Source: Candidatus Gastranaerophilales bacterium (lineage in GTDB: Bacteria; Cyanobacteriota; Vampirovibrionia; Gastranaerophilales; Gastranaerophilaceae). Taken from it: 40,181 nt of DNA. The position numbers and the translations under genes are program-made. Shown in pieces: positions 32,365 through 39,835 of the stretch. Position 1 is the first letter of the stretch. Each line of letters begins with the position of its first letter. Where the stretch lies: NCBI GenBank assembly GCA_944324225.1, contig CALUVL010000018.1:1-40181 (forward strand). Reading direction: 5' to 3'. The notes below the pieces were generated by a model. The model saw nothing but the letters and a program-made list of their open reading frames with translations, was not told where the DNA came from and did no database searches.

Positions 32365-33624
32365 TTAATTGAAGGAAAAGCCATCAGCTTTCATTCGGTC
32401 TATTACTTCCTGAAGTTTTTCGTCGCTGCAGACGAATGAAATTCTGAAGAACCCTTCTCCGTATTTGCCGAAAGCATTTCCCGGAACCACAACTACTCCG
32501 GATTTTTCAAGAAGGTCTTCGCAGAAAGTGAAGGAATCAGTGTATCTTGGAGGAATCGGAAGCCATAGATAAAATGTTGTATGCGGAACCTTATTCTCAT
32601 CAATCGGCCAGCCGAGTTCTTTTAAACCTTTAACCATGATTTCCTGTTTATGTTTAAATCCCTTATTCATTTTATCAATATATTCATCGCCTTCTTTTGA
32701 GTTAAGAATGGCTGCTGCAGCTTTCTGTAGCGGTTTGTAAATCCCATTATCAATTGAGGATTTAACTTTTCCAAATCTTTGAACAATAGCAGAATTTCCA
32801 CATATCCAGCCAATTCTCCAGCCTGTCATTGCATAGGGTTTTGAAAATGAGAAAAACTCAACAGCAATGTCTTTGGCACCGTTTAGTTCAAATATACTGA
32901 AAGGTTTTTCCTCTTCAGAGCCATAGTACAAATCAGAATAAGCCGCATCTGATATTAAAAGAATTTGATGTTTTTTGCAAAACTCAATTACGGATTGCAG
33001 ATATTCTCTTGTGGCCGTAACGCCGAGAGGGTTGTTCGGATAGTTTACGATAAGTGCTTTAACCTTATTTTGAGCAAACCCGTCTTTTTTAAGCTGTTCA
33101 AAAACTTCATCCATATCAGGCATATAATTGTTTTCAGCCTTCAACGGAACCGGATAAGCGTAACCGCCCGAGCATTTGATAAACTGTGAATATGAAGCAT
33201 ATCCCGGATCCGGAACCATAATGATATCTTTTTCTTTATCTTCATGTTTCGGGTTAATCAAAGCACGCATCATATTTGCAATACCTTCTTTTGAACCGAT
33301 AAGAGAAAAGATTTCGGTATTAGGAGCCATATCTACACCAAATCTTGTTTTCATCCTCTGCGCAACCGCTTTTCTAAAGTAATCTTCACCCTTAGGAACA
33401 GAATACGTATGAATACCGTCTTCATCAAGGCATTCCTTAAGTTTATTTATGACATACTCCGGAGGAGAGGCCGTCGGAGCCCCCATAGCTAACGAAATAG
33501 GTGCTCTGTTTTTAGCCGTAAGTTCGGGTGTAAGTTTTGTCTGCTTTTCCTTAATTCTAAACATTATGTAAGTGTCTAATGTCATTACATGTTCATTAAA
33601 CAATTTTTCTTCCAGCGTTGTCAT
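32365..33624 (-). CDS. PLP-dependent class I/II aminotransferase, candidate LL-diaminopimelate aminotransferase
   Basis: A 419-residue fold-type I aminotransferase. The PLP lysine is in FSFSKPYAMTGWRIGW; the substrate-binding YPNNPLGV and SDAAYSDLYY motifs and the C-terminal FFRISFV arginine are present. LL-diaminopimelate aminotransferase is the attractive guess because lysA is in the window and cyanobacterial relatives use that route, but the sequence alone fits aspartate or alanine aminotransferases as well. I start at ATG 33624 (MTTLEEK) because GAGGAT is nine bases before it; an ATG two codons earlier is too near. It is flanked by terminator 32295-32324 and a repeat-remnant spacer. Confidence 0.85.
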   Translation of the reverse strand: MTTLEEKLFNEHVMTLDTYIMFRIKEKQTKLTPELTAKNRAPISLAMGAPTASPPEYVINKLKECLDEDGIHTYSVPKGEDYFRKAVAQRMKTRFGVDMAPNTEIFSLIGSKEGIANMMRALINPKHEDKEKDIIMVPDPGYASYSQFIKCSGGYAYPVPLKAENNYMPDMDEVFEQLKKDGFAQNKVKALIVNYPNNPLGVTATREYLQSVIEFCKKHQILLISDAAYSDLYYGSEEEKPFSIFELNGAKDIAVEFFSFSKPYAMTGWRIGWICGNSAIVQRFGKVKSSIDNGIYKPLQKAAAAILNSKEGDEYIDKMNKGFKHKQEIMVKGLKELGWPIDENKVPHTTFYLWLPIPPRYTDSFTFCEDLLEKSGVVVVPGNAFGKYGEGFFRISFVCSDEKLQEVIDRMKADGFSFN

Positions 33625-33769
33625 AAACATATCCTCATTTTGCTAATACGTTCGCCAGTATAGCATGAATCTTTAAAACTTGCAAATTGAAAATTATTCC
33701 GTTATCAGGTTGTAAATAAGCTGAAAGCGAATAGAAATGGAATTTTGAATAATCATCTCAACATTGCAG

Positions 33770-33781
33770 CCTGAGGATGAC
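33770..33781. repeat. Solo arm of the GTCATCCTGAGG repeat family
   Basis: CCTGAGGATGAC, the inverted form of the end of the palindromic repeats at 489-695 with one mismatch. It lies in the 200-bp spacer between the aminotransferase and mlaF genes. Nothing else is seen in that spacer except AT-rich sequence. Confidence 0.4.
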
Positions 33782-33826
33782 AGATAAGAAGTGTGAAATT
33801 GGTGCTTTTTAGACGGAAATATCTTC

Positions 33827-34546
33827 TCAGGCAAGCATTTTCATCGGCCCTTCAAGTGATGCTGTTACAAACTGTTTTGTGTAAGGTGTATCCTGCTTCA
33901 ACATTTCCTCAGGTGTGCCTTCAAAAACTATTTTCCCGTCATAGAGCATAATTACTCTATCCGCAGTTCTTGTAATTGTTGACATCTGGTGGGTTACAAC
34001 GATTGATGCGGCTTTTGTTTCTTCTTTCAGTCTTACTATATAATCTTCTATCAATGTCGAAGAAATCGGGTCAAGACCTGAAGTAGGTTCATCATATAAA
34101 ATAGAATTCGGTTCTGTTACTATTGCACGTGCAAAACTTACTCGTTTTTGCATTCCGCCCGAAAGTTCTGCCGGAAACTTGTTTTCTATCCCCTTAAGCC
34201 CCACAAGTTCAAGTTTTTGGGCTACTATGTCTTTAAGCTCTTCTTCTTTGTATTTTTTTCTTAAATCTTTTCTCTCTCTTAATGCAAACGAAATATTATC
34301 TGCAACATTCAGCGAGTCAAAAAGTGCAGAATATTGAAACACCATAGCGGTGTCGCCTTCGGAGGTAATTATTTCACCGCTGTCCGGCTGCAATAGTCCG
34401 CAGATAAGTTTTAGAATTGTACTTTTGCCGGATCCGCTAAACCCGACAATAGCAAGTGTTTCGCTATTGTTGACCTTGAAGGAAATATCATCTATTACTC
34501 TTTTTTCATCAAATACTTTTACAAGATTTTTTACTTCAATACTCAT
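33827..34546 (-). CDS. mlaF: ABC transporter ATPase, MlaF/Ttg2A type
   Basis: A 239-residue ATPase with Walker A GFSGSGKST (35-43), Q-loop VFQYSALF, signature LSGGMQKRVSFARA, Walker B SILYDEPTSGLDP and H-loop VVTHQM. The LSGGMQKR signature and the EGTPEEMLKQ ending are typical of the Mla/Ttg2 phospholipid transport group rather than of exporters. It pairs with the MlaE permease 21 bp upstream. No MlaD substrate-binding or MlaB/C gene is next to it. AAGGATTAACTAA precedes the ATG. Confidence 0.9.
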   Translation of the reverse strand: MSIEVKNLVKVFDEKRVIDDISFKVNNSETLAIVGFSGSGKSTILKLICGLLQPDSGEIITSEGDTAMVFQYSALFDSLNVADNISFALRERKDLRKKYKEEELKDIVAQKLELVGLKGIENKFPAELSGGMQKRVSFARAIVTEPNSILYDEPTSGLDPISSTLIEDYIVRLKEETKAASIVVTHQMSTITRTADRVIMLYDGKIVFEGTPEEMLKQDTPYTKQFVTASLEGPMKMLA

Positions 34547-34567
34547 TTAGTTAATCCTTATTAATTA

Positions 34568-35377
34568 TTAAAAGAAAAATATAATTGCAAAAATCATGTC
34601 CCAGATTACTATAGCAACAAAAGACCAGACAACGGCTTTCGTTGTTGCAAGCCCGACACCTTTTGCGCCTCCGGATGCGTAATATCCGCATGTACAGCTT
34701 ATTAGTGCTATTGTTCCGCCAAAGGTGAGTCCTTTTAGAAGGCTTACACCAAGGTCTTTCATATAAATCCCGAGCCATGCGGATTCAAAATATGCTCGGA
34801 AACTTAAGTCTGTAGTGAGTGTAGATGCAACTGCACCGGACAGAACTCCCACTACGGAGGCTATGACTACTATTACAGGCATCATTAAAATTCCTGAAAG
34901 AACCCTTGGTACAAAAAGGTATTCAACAGGATTGACTTTCAGAACTTTGATTGCGTCAATCTGTTCTGTAACTCTCATTGTTGCAATTTCGGATGCTAGA
35001 GAAGAGCCTATCATTGAGATTATAGCAAATCCGGACATTATTGAGCCTACTTCTCTGACAATAAGCATCGTCATTAAAAGACCTATAAAGTGACCGCCTC
35101 CTTGTTTTACCATTTCATTTGCGACTTGAGATGCGACAATTATTGATGTCATTCCGACTATCGAAAGTGTTATAGGCAGCGAACTTATGCCAAATCTGTC
35201 GCATTGCTCAATGAGTTCTTTTTTGTCTATAGGCGCAGTCAAAAGAGCTTTTAATAACTGTAGTCCTTTAATCGTTATCTGCCCTAGGGTGTTTAAAAAA
35301 TCTTCTAAAAGCGTGAATATCCCGCTAAATATTTTATATGTGGCAGATTGTCTGTAGTATTTTGGGAGCACTCTCAT
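34568..35377 (-). CDS. mlaE: MlaE-family ABC permease
   Basis: A 269-residue permease with about five hydrophobic spans. MlaE hallmarks are LLTAPIDKKELIEQCDRFGISSLPITLSIVGMTSII, EVGSIMSGFAIISMIGSSLASEIATMRVTEQIDAIKVL and the late CTCGYYASGGAKGVGLATTKAVVWS block. With MlaF it should move phospholipid between the two membranes, which implies a diderm cell. I start at 35377 (MRVLPKYYRQS): TATAAT ends six bases upstream and the mRNA looks leaderless; a longer frame to 35431 would contain its own -35. Divergent from padR. Confidence 0.92.
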   Translation of the reverse strand: MRVLPKYYRQSATYKIFSGIFTLLEDFLNTLGQITIKGLQLLKALLTAPIDKKELIEQCDRFGISSLPITLSIVGMTSIIVASQVANEMVKQGGGHFIGLLMTMLIVREVGSIMSGFAIISMIGSSLASEIATMRVTEQIDAIKVLKVNPVEYLFVPRVLSGILMMPVIVVIASVVGVLSGAVASTLTTDLSFRAYFESAWLGIYMKDLGVSLLKGLTFGGTIALISCTCGYYASGGAKGVGLATTKAVVWSFVAIVIWDMIFAIIFFF

Positions 35378-35383
35378 TGTTTT

Positions 35384-35413
35384 ATTATAATTTAAAATAT
35401 TATTTAAAGTCAA
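35384..35413 (-). promoter_or_regulatory. Promoter of mlaE-mlaF, giving a leaderless mRNA
   Basis: On the minus strand TTGACT (35413-35408), 18 bp and TATAAT (35389-35384), then six bases to the ATG at 35377. The near-consensus elements support both the promoter and the short start. Confidence 0.65.
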
Positions 35414-35460
35414 TTTTATTAAAATTTCCATTTTGTATTGTTTTGTGGTATTCTCATACT

Positions 35461-35985
35461 ATGATTGAGTTGCTCATTTTATATGTATTGCTAAAGCGTG
35501 AAGTAACGATGTACGGGATTAACAAAGCCGTTGAAAGAGAATTCGCTCCTTATACCTCACCTAGTTTTGGGGCTCTAAAGCCTGCGTTAAGACGTTTGGA
35601 GCTTAATGGCGCTGTAACTTCCAACCGAATGATGTCTGAAGGGGGAAAACTTTCTGTTTTTTATTCTGTTACAAAAGAAGGTAAAAAACTTTTGAAAAAA
35701 TTACTTCTTGAAGACTTGAGCGACAATCCTCTTCAGTTTCTTTCAAATTGTAGGGTGAAACTTTCATTGGCTGAATGTCTTGACCCTGTTGAAAAACAGG
35801 ATATGTTTCTTCATTTAAAGACACTGGCTTTAAAGTTTAAATCTGAAGCGTGCAAAATTATGAAGGATGAATATACAAAGCTTTCGTTTTATCAGAAAAT
35901 TGTTCTTGATAATACTGTCTGTGAATATACGAATTTGATTAACTTAATAGAGGGGTTTGAAAAGGATAATGCCGGCTCTCGTTAG
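35461..35985 (+). CDS. PadR-family transcriptional regulator
   Basis: A 174-residue regulator. The PadR winged helix is MIELLILYVLLKREVTMYGI, then PSFGALKPALRRLELNGAVTSNR, GGKLSVFYSVTKEGKKLLKKLL, followed by a C-terminal helical dimerisation part. The frame is open back to 35338, but the domain begins at the ATG at 35461 and that ATG sits six bases after TGG-TATTCT, an extended -10 box, so the mRNA looks leaderless. Its end overlaps the DUF512 gene, so both are co-translated. Its target is unknown; the divergent mlaE promoter is the nearest candidate. Confidence 0.88.
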   Translation: MIELLILYVLLKREVTMYGINKAVEREFAPYTSPSFGALKPALRRLELNGAVTSNRMMSEGGKLSVFYSVTKEGKKLLKKLLLEDLSDNPLQFLSNCRVKLSLAECLDPVEKQDMFLHLKTLALKFKSEACKIMKDEYTKLSFYQKIVLDNTVCEYTNLINLIEGFEKDNAGSR

Positions 35986-37237
35986 TGAGGTTTTGAAAGG
36001 TTCTATTGCAGAAGAACTTCAAATTGATAAAGGTGATGAAATTCTCTCAATTGATGGAGAAAAAATGTCTGATATGATAGATTACAATTTTTTCTGCAAG
36101 TCTGATTTTCTTACTCTTGAGGTAAAAAAATCAAACGGTGAAATTGTGGTTATTGAACTGGAAAAAGATTATGATGATGACCTTGGGATTGTTTTTGAAA
36201 GCGCTGTTTTTGACAGAGTAAAACCTTGTTTGAATAAGTGTATTTTTTGTTTTGTAGATCAGCAGCCCAAGGGACTTAGGGATACTCTTTATATAAAAGA
36301 CGATGATTACAGGTTGTCTTATCTTCAGGGAACATATATAACACTTACAAACCTTACGGATAAAGATAGAGAGCGAATAAAGAGAATGCATCTGGGTCCG
36401 TTTTATGTTTCAGTGCATACTACAAATCCCGCACTCAGGGTACAAATGCTTAGAAATCCAAATGCCGGCAAAATTATGGACAATCTTAAGTGGTTTAGAA
36501 AAAATAAAATTCCCTTCCATGCGCAAATTGTATTGTGTCCGGGATATAATGACGGAGCTGAACTGGAAAGAACATTAAATGACCTTGCTTCTTTAAAAAA
36601 CACTGTTTTATCAACTGCTATTGTTCCTGTTGGCGTTACACAGTTTCGAAAAGAAAATTTGGTTCAAGTTGATGAGAGTGTCGCAAAAGAAACCTTGCAA
36701 ATTGCATCAAAATTTAAGAGGGTTTGTCTTTCTGATGAATTTTTTCTGCTTGCAGGAGAGAAAATTCCACCTGCAAAATATTATGGTAATTTTGCACAAT
36801 TAGAGGATGGTGTTGGTGCTATAAGACTTCTTATTGATGATTATAAGTCATTAATACTCCCGCAAAAGCTTTCAAAAATGTCAAAATTTGTGTTTGCAGT
36901 TTCTTATGCGGCTCTGGATGCTTTTAAATTTATTGCCAAAGATTTGAATAAAAAAGTTAAAAATCTTCAAATTGAACTAGCACCTGTAAAATCAAGCTAT
37001 TGGGGGCGAAATATTACTGTTGCAGGGCTTATAACATCAGAGGATCTTATTGCAGCTGTGAAAGATAAAGACTGTGAGTCTGTTGTAATTCCGTCGGTTA
37101 TGTTACGGCCATACAGCGAGGACTTTCTTGATGGAAATAATCTCGATTATGTGCGTGAAATGTCTGGTAAGTCTTTTGTTGTACTAAAAAATCATTATTC
37201 AATCAAAGAGTTTATTGACAAATTATATAATATTTAG
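35969..37237 (+). CDS. DUF512 radical-SAM protein of the cyanobacterial type
   Basis: A 422-residue protein with an N-terminal PDZ-like region (about 1-60, GDEILSIDGEKM), then a radical-SAM-type cluster motif CLNKCIFCF (C87, C91, C94, CxxxCxxC) followed by GTYITLTNL, and a C-terminal domain with VAGLITSEDLI and SVMLRPYSEDFLDG. This is the family described as a putative iron-sulfur oxidoreductase first noted in cyanobacteria; its reaction is unknown. The ATG at 35969 overlaps the padR end by 17 bp with an AAAAGG site. The overlap with a regulator gene is notable. Confidence 0.9.
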   Translation: MPALVSEVLKGSIAEELQIDKGDEILSIDGEKMSDMIDYNFFCKSDFLTLEVKKSNGEIVVIELEKDYDDDLGIVFESAVFDRVKPCLNKCIFCFVDQQPKGLRDTLYIKDDDYRLSYLQGTYITLTNLTDKDRERIKRMHLGPFYVSVHTTNPALRVQMLRNPNAGKIMDNLKWFRKNKIPFHAQIVLCPGYNDGAELERTLNDLASLKNTVLSTAIVPVGVTQFRKENLVQVDESVAKETLQIASKFKRVCLSDEFFLLAGEKIPPAKYYGNFAQLEDGVGAIRLLIDDYKSLILPQKLSKMSKFVFAVSYAALDAFKFIAKDLNKKVKNLQIELAPVKSSYWGRNITVAGLITSEDLIAAVKDKDCESVVIPSVMLRPYSEDFLDGNNLDYVREMSGKSFVVLKNHYSIKEFIDKLYNI

Positions 37238-37273
37238 TTAGATATTAATGTTAACTACAAAACTGGAGGTTAA

Positions 37274-37915
37274 ATGGCTACTAATAAAAATAAAAAAGGA
37301 ACTAGTCCTTCAAAAAAGAAAAAAGGAAATATTTTACCTTTTTTAGTAATTGTGATAATCGGGTTTCTTGCTTATAAGGCTAACCCGGAATACTGGCAGC
37401 AAGGCAGGCTTTTGGAAGATTTAAAAAATGCAAATAAAAAAGAAGTAAAGACTGAAGAAGTTGTTAAGGCACCAGAACCTGAAAAACCTGAAAAAGATCC
37501 TGACTTGATTTATGACGGATCAATCAAAGGTGCAAAAACTTTTCCTGCTTACGTCTTAAGAGCTGTAAATACATACGATCAGAACTTCTATGTTTTTAGA
37601 GGTATCCCTAAAACATTATACTTGGTTTATCCGAAAGGTGCGGCTGCAGATAAAATCGCATCTCAGCTTCAGGAAGGAATTAATAAAAGAGAAATGAGAA
37701 ATGAATTGGCTGTAAAAACGTTGCTTTATACTTCTAAAGATAAAAAATCGCAATGTGAAGCCAGTATTACTACCCAGTTCTTTTGTGAACAATGTGACCG
37801 AAAAATTTGTATCATAAATCCTAAAAAAGCAGAATTTTTAGTTGTTTCTCCTTCTTCTCAGGCTGCACTTGCTAAAGCTGTAGCACTCGTTAAATCTGGC
37901 GAATGGGATGAATAA
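37274..37915 (+). CDS. Membrane-anchored protein of unknown function
   Basis: A 213-residue protein with a basic N-terminus (MATNKNKKGTSPSKKKKGN), one span (about 24-38, ILPFLVIVIIGFLAY) and a soluble domain beyond residue 70 that is outside the cytoplasm by the positive-inside rule. A Pro/Glu/Lys linker (VKAPEPEKPEKDPD) joins them. The domain has a cysteine cluster CEQCDRKIC (about 171-179) that could bind metal or a cofactor. I do not recognise the fold. CTGGAGG precedes the ATG. It follows the DUF512 gene by 36 bp and a terminator follows, so it is probably the third gene of the padR unit. Confidence 0.75.
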   Translation: MATNKNKKGTSPSKKKKGNILPFLVIVIIGFLAYKANPEYWQQGRLLEDLKNANKKEVKTEEVVKAPEPEKPEKDPDLIYDGSIKGAKTFPAYVLRAVNTYDQNFYVFRGIPKTLYLVYPKGAAADKIASQLQEGINKREMRNELAVKTLLYTSKDKKSQCEASITTQFFCEQCDRKICIINPKKAEFLVVSPSSQAALAKAVALVKSGEWDE

Positions 37916-37943
37916 TAATTTAAATTGATGATTTTGTGTAGAT

Positions 37944-37975
37944 AAAAAAGCCCCTTTAATACTAAGGGGCTTTTT
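37944..37975. terminator. Bidirectional terminator between convergent genes
   Basis: AAAAAGCCCCTT (37945-37956) pairs with AAGGGGCTTTTT (37964-37975) around a seven-base loop. A-tract and T-tract on the two sides suit both directions (unknown membrane gene and glnA). Confidence 0.9.
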
Positions 37976-37994
37976 AGTGTGGTTTTTATGTTAA

Positions 37995-39359
37995 TTAGTA
38001 TCTTTCAAGGTATTTTTCTATTTCCCACTGGGAAACGTAAGTTCTGAAGGCATCCCATTCTTTTTGTTTTGTTGACATAAATTCATTAAAAATGTGATCG
38101 CCGAGCGCAGCTCTTGCAACGAGGGATTTGTCCAGATAATCCAATGCTTCTGCTAGGCTTCCGGGCAGGGAGTCAATTCTCTGTTTTTTACGTTCTTTAG
38201 TTGTTAATTTATAGATATTGCTTTCAACAGGAGCCGGCGGGTCGATTTTATTCTTAACTCCGTCAAGGCATGCCTGCAAAATTGCCGCAAATGCGATATA
38301 AGGGTTGCACGCAGGATCAGGTGATCTTAATTCAACCCTGGTTGCGTTTCCCCTTTTGGCCGGAACCCTCAATAATGCACTTCTGTTCGCCAGCGACCAT
38401 GCAAGATATACAGGCGCTTCATATCCCGGAACCAGACGCTTAAAGCTGTTTACTGTCGGGTTCAGTGCTGCTGTGATACCCTTAACATGTTTCAAAAGTC
38501 CGCCAATAGAATATTTTGCAACTTCAGAAAGCTGGTACTCAGCATTCTCATCAAAGAAAGCATTCTTGCCGTTTTTGAAAAGAGAGATGTTGCAGTGCAT
38601 GCCGGAACCATTGATTCCATAAATCGGTTTTGGCATAAATGTCGCATGAAGATTATGTTTTGCAGCTATTGCCTTAACTGCAATTTTGAAGGTTGCAACA
38701 TTATCTGCCGCTGTTAGAATATCTGCGTATCTGAAGTCAACTTCATGCTGTCCGTCAGCAACTTCATGGTGTGATGCTTCTATATCAAATCCCATTTCCT
38801 GTAATGCCAGAACTATATCAGATCGAACGTCTTCACCTAAATCTTCAGGACCTACATCGTAGTATCCGGCCTTGTCCTGAGTTGTTGTCGTAACCTTGCC
38901 GTCTTTGTCTTTTGCAAACAGGAAAAATTCCGCTTCAGGCCCGATGTTCATTGAAAATCCCATTTTCTCGGCCTCGGCCATAACCCGCTTTAAGTTACAT
39001 CTCGGACATCCTTCAAACGGAGTTCCGTCTGCATTGTAAATGTCGCAAATCAATCTTGCTGAATTTATTCCATCATCCCCGCGCCATGGAAGTATTTGGA
39101 AAGAATTCTTGTCCGGATGGAAAAACATGTCTGATGTTTCAATGCTTCTAAATCCCTTGATAGATGAACCGTCCAGCATAATTTCGTTATTTAATGCTTT
39201 TTCTATATGTTGTGACGGAATTGTCATGTTTTTTACCTGCCCGTTTAAATCTACAAACTGGAGTTTTATAAATTTAATGTTGTATTCCTTGATTAACTTT
39301 TTAATTTCTTCGCTTGTAAACTCTTTGTTGTCCAAACGTGTGTGGCTGAATTCTTTCAT
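37995..39359 (-). CDS. glnA: Glutamine synthetase type I, alpha subgroup
   Basis: A 454-residue enzyme that makes glutamine from glutamate, ammonia and ATP. Blocks: VDLNGQVKNMTIPS, LDGSSIKGFRSIETSDM (feedback-arginine region of GSI-alpha), IGPEAEFFLF, EVADGQHEVDFRYAD, GSGMHCNISLF, NPTVNSFKRLVPGYEAPVYLAWS and RVELRSPDPACNPYIAFA. It lacks the adenylylation loop of GSI-beta, so it should be controlled by feedback rather than by covalent modification. TGGAGGACAGTT precedes the ATG. A terminator lies downstream. Confidence 0.97.
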   Translation of the reverse strand: MKEFSHTRLDNKEFTSEEIKKLIKEYNIKFIKLQFVDLNGQVKNMTIPSQHIEKALNNEIMLDGSSIKGFRSIETSDMFFHPDKNSFQILPWRGDDGINSARLICDIYNADGTPFEGCPRCNLKRVMAEAEKMGFSMNIGPEAEFFLFAKDKDGKVTTTTQDKAGYYDVGPEDLGEDVRSDIVLALQEMGFDIEASHHEVADGQHEVDFRYADILTAADNVATFKIAVKAIAAKHNLHATFMPKPIYGINGSGMHCNISLFKNGKNAFFDENAEYQLSEVAKYSIGGLLKHVKGITAALNPTVNSFKRLVPGYEAPVYLAWSLANRSALLRVPAKRGNATRVELRSPDPACNPYIAFAAILQACLDGVKNKIDPPAPVESNIYKLTTKERKKQRIDSLPGSLAEALDYLDKSLVARAALGDHIFNEFMSTKQKEWDAFRTYVSQWEIEKYLERY

Positions 39360-39391
39360 AACTGTCCTCCAAATATTAAAATTACTTTTTT

Positions 39392-39420
39392 ATTAGAATA
39401 CTTTTTAAAAAAAAGGTCAA
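39392..39420 (-). promoter_or_regulatory. glnA promoter
   Basis: On the minus strand TTGACC (39420-39415), 17 bp and TCTAAT (39397-39392). The start point would fall near 39385, about 26 nt before the ATG. A second TTGACC in the opposite orientation lies at 39457-39462, forming an inverted repeat GGTCAA-N36-TTGACC over the promoter. No NtcA-type GTA-N8-TAC was seen. Confidence 0.6.
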
Positions 39421-39719
39421 GCTTTTTCATATTAAGATTAAGTAAAGATAAGCTTTTTGACCGTTTCTATAAATGTGTGATTTTTTATAAAATTGGATAT
39501 TATTTAATTGACGATAATAAAATCGGCTGAAATATTGTTACGGGATGATTTTTAAAATCATTTTTGCCGAAAATTCCTTGAAAAATGTAGCGATAAATTA
39601 TTTTCTCAATGCATATTAAGTTTTGTAACAAAATCAAATAAATATAGCAATTATATACTAAAAAAATACTTTATTTATATGTAAGCAATATGCAATAAAA
39701 AGACTTAAATAAACACGAG
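39421..39719. other. Non-coding spacer with two short palindromes
   Basis: No gene. It contains ATGATTTT-T-AAAATCAT (39545-39561, followed by a T-run, possible weak terminator) and TTTTGT-A-ACAAAA (39621-39633). The rest is very AT-rich. Confidence 0.5.
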
Positions 39720-39832
39720 ATATATACAAACACACACTTACTATTTACACTACCTACTACACACTAACCTTCTACACACGAGGAATTACTAAAAAGAATT
39801 CCGAACTCTATCGAAAGATAGAGTTTTTTTTT
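39720..39832 (+). ncRNA. Candidate non-coding RNA: G-free tract, hairpin, terminator
   Basis: Bases 39720-39779 contain no G at all, with repeated ACTAC, ACAC and CTAACCTT motifs, so the RNA would stay single-stranded. Two hairpins follow: GGAATT (39782-39787) / AATTCC (39797-39802), then AACTCTATC (39804-39812) / GATAGAGTT (39817-39825) with a GAAA tetraloop and nine T (39824-39832). No gene fits. This is the layout of a small regulatory RNA with an open seed, or of a transcript leader. A promoter was not found with confidence. Confidence 0.4.
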
Positions 39833-39835
39833 GGT

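Noticed and set aside
35338-35460. 41-residue N-terminal extension of PadR
   Set aside because: It crosses the mlaE start and promoter and both -10 boxes; the PadR domain begins at 35461.
39360-39420. Glutamine riboswitch before glnA
   Set aside because: The predicted leader is only about 26 nt and no conserved glnA-motif sequence was seen.
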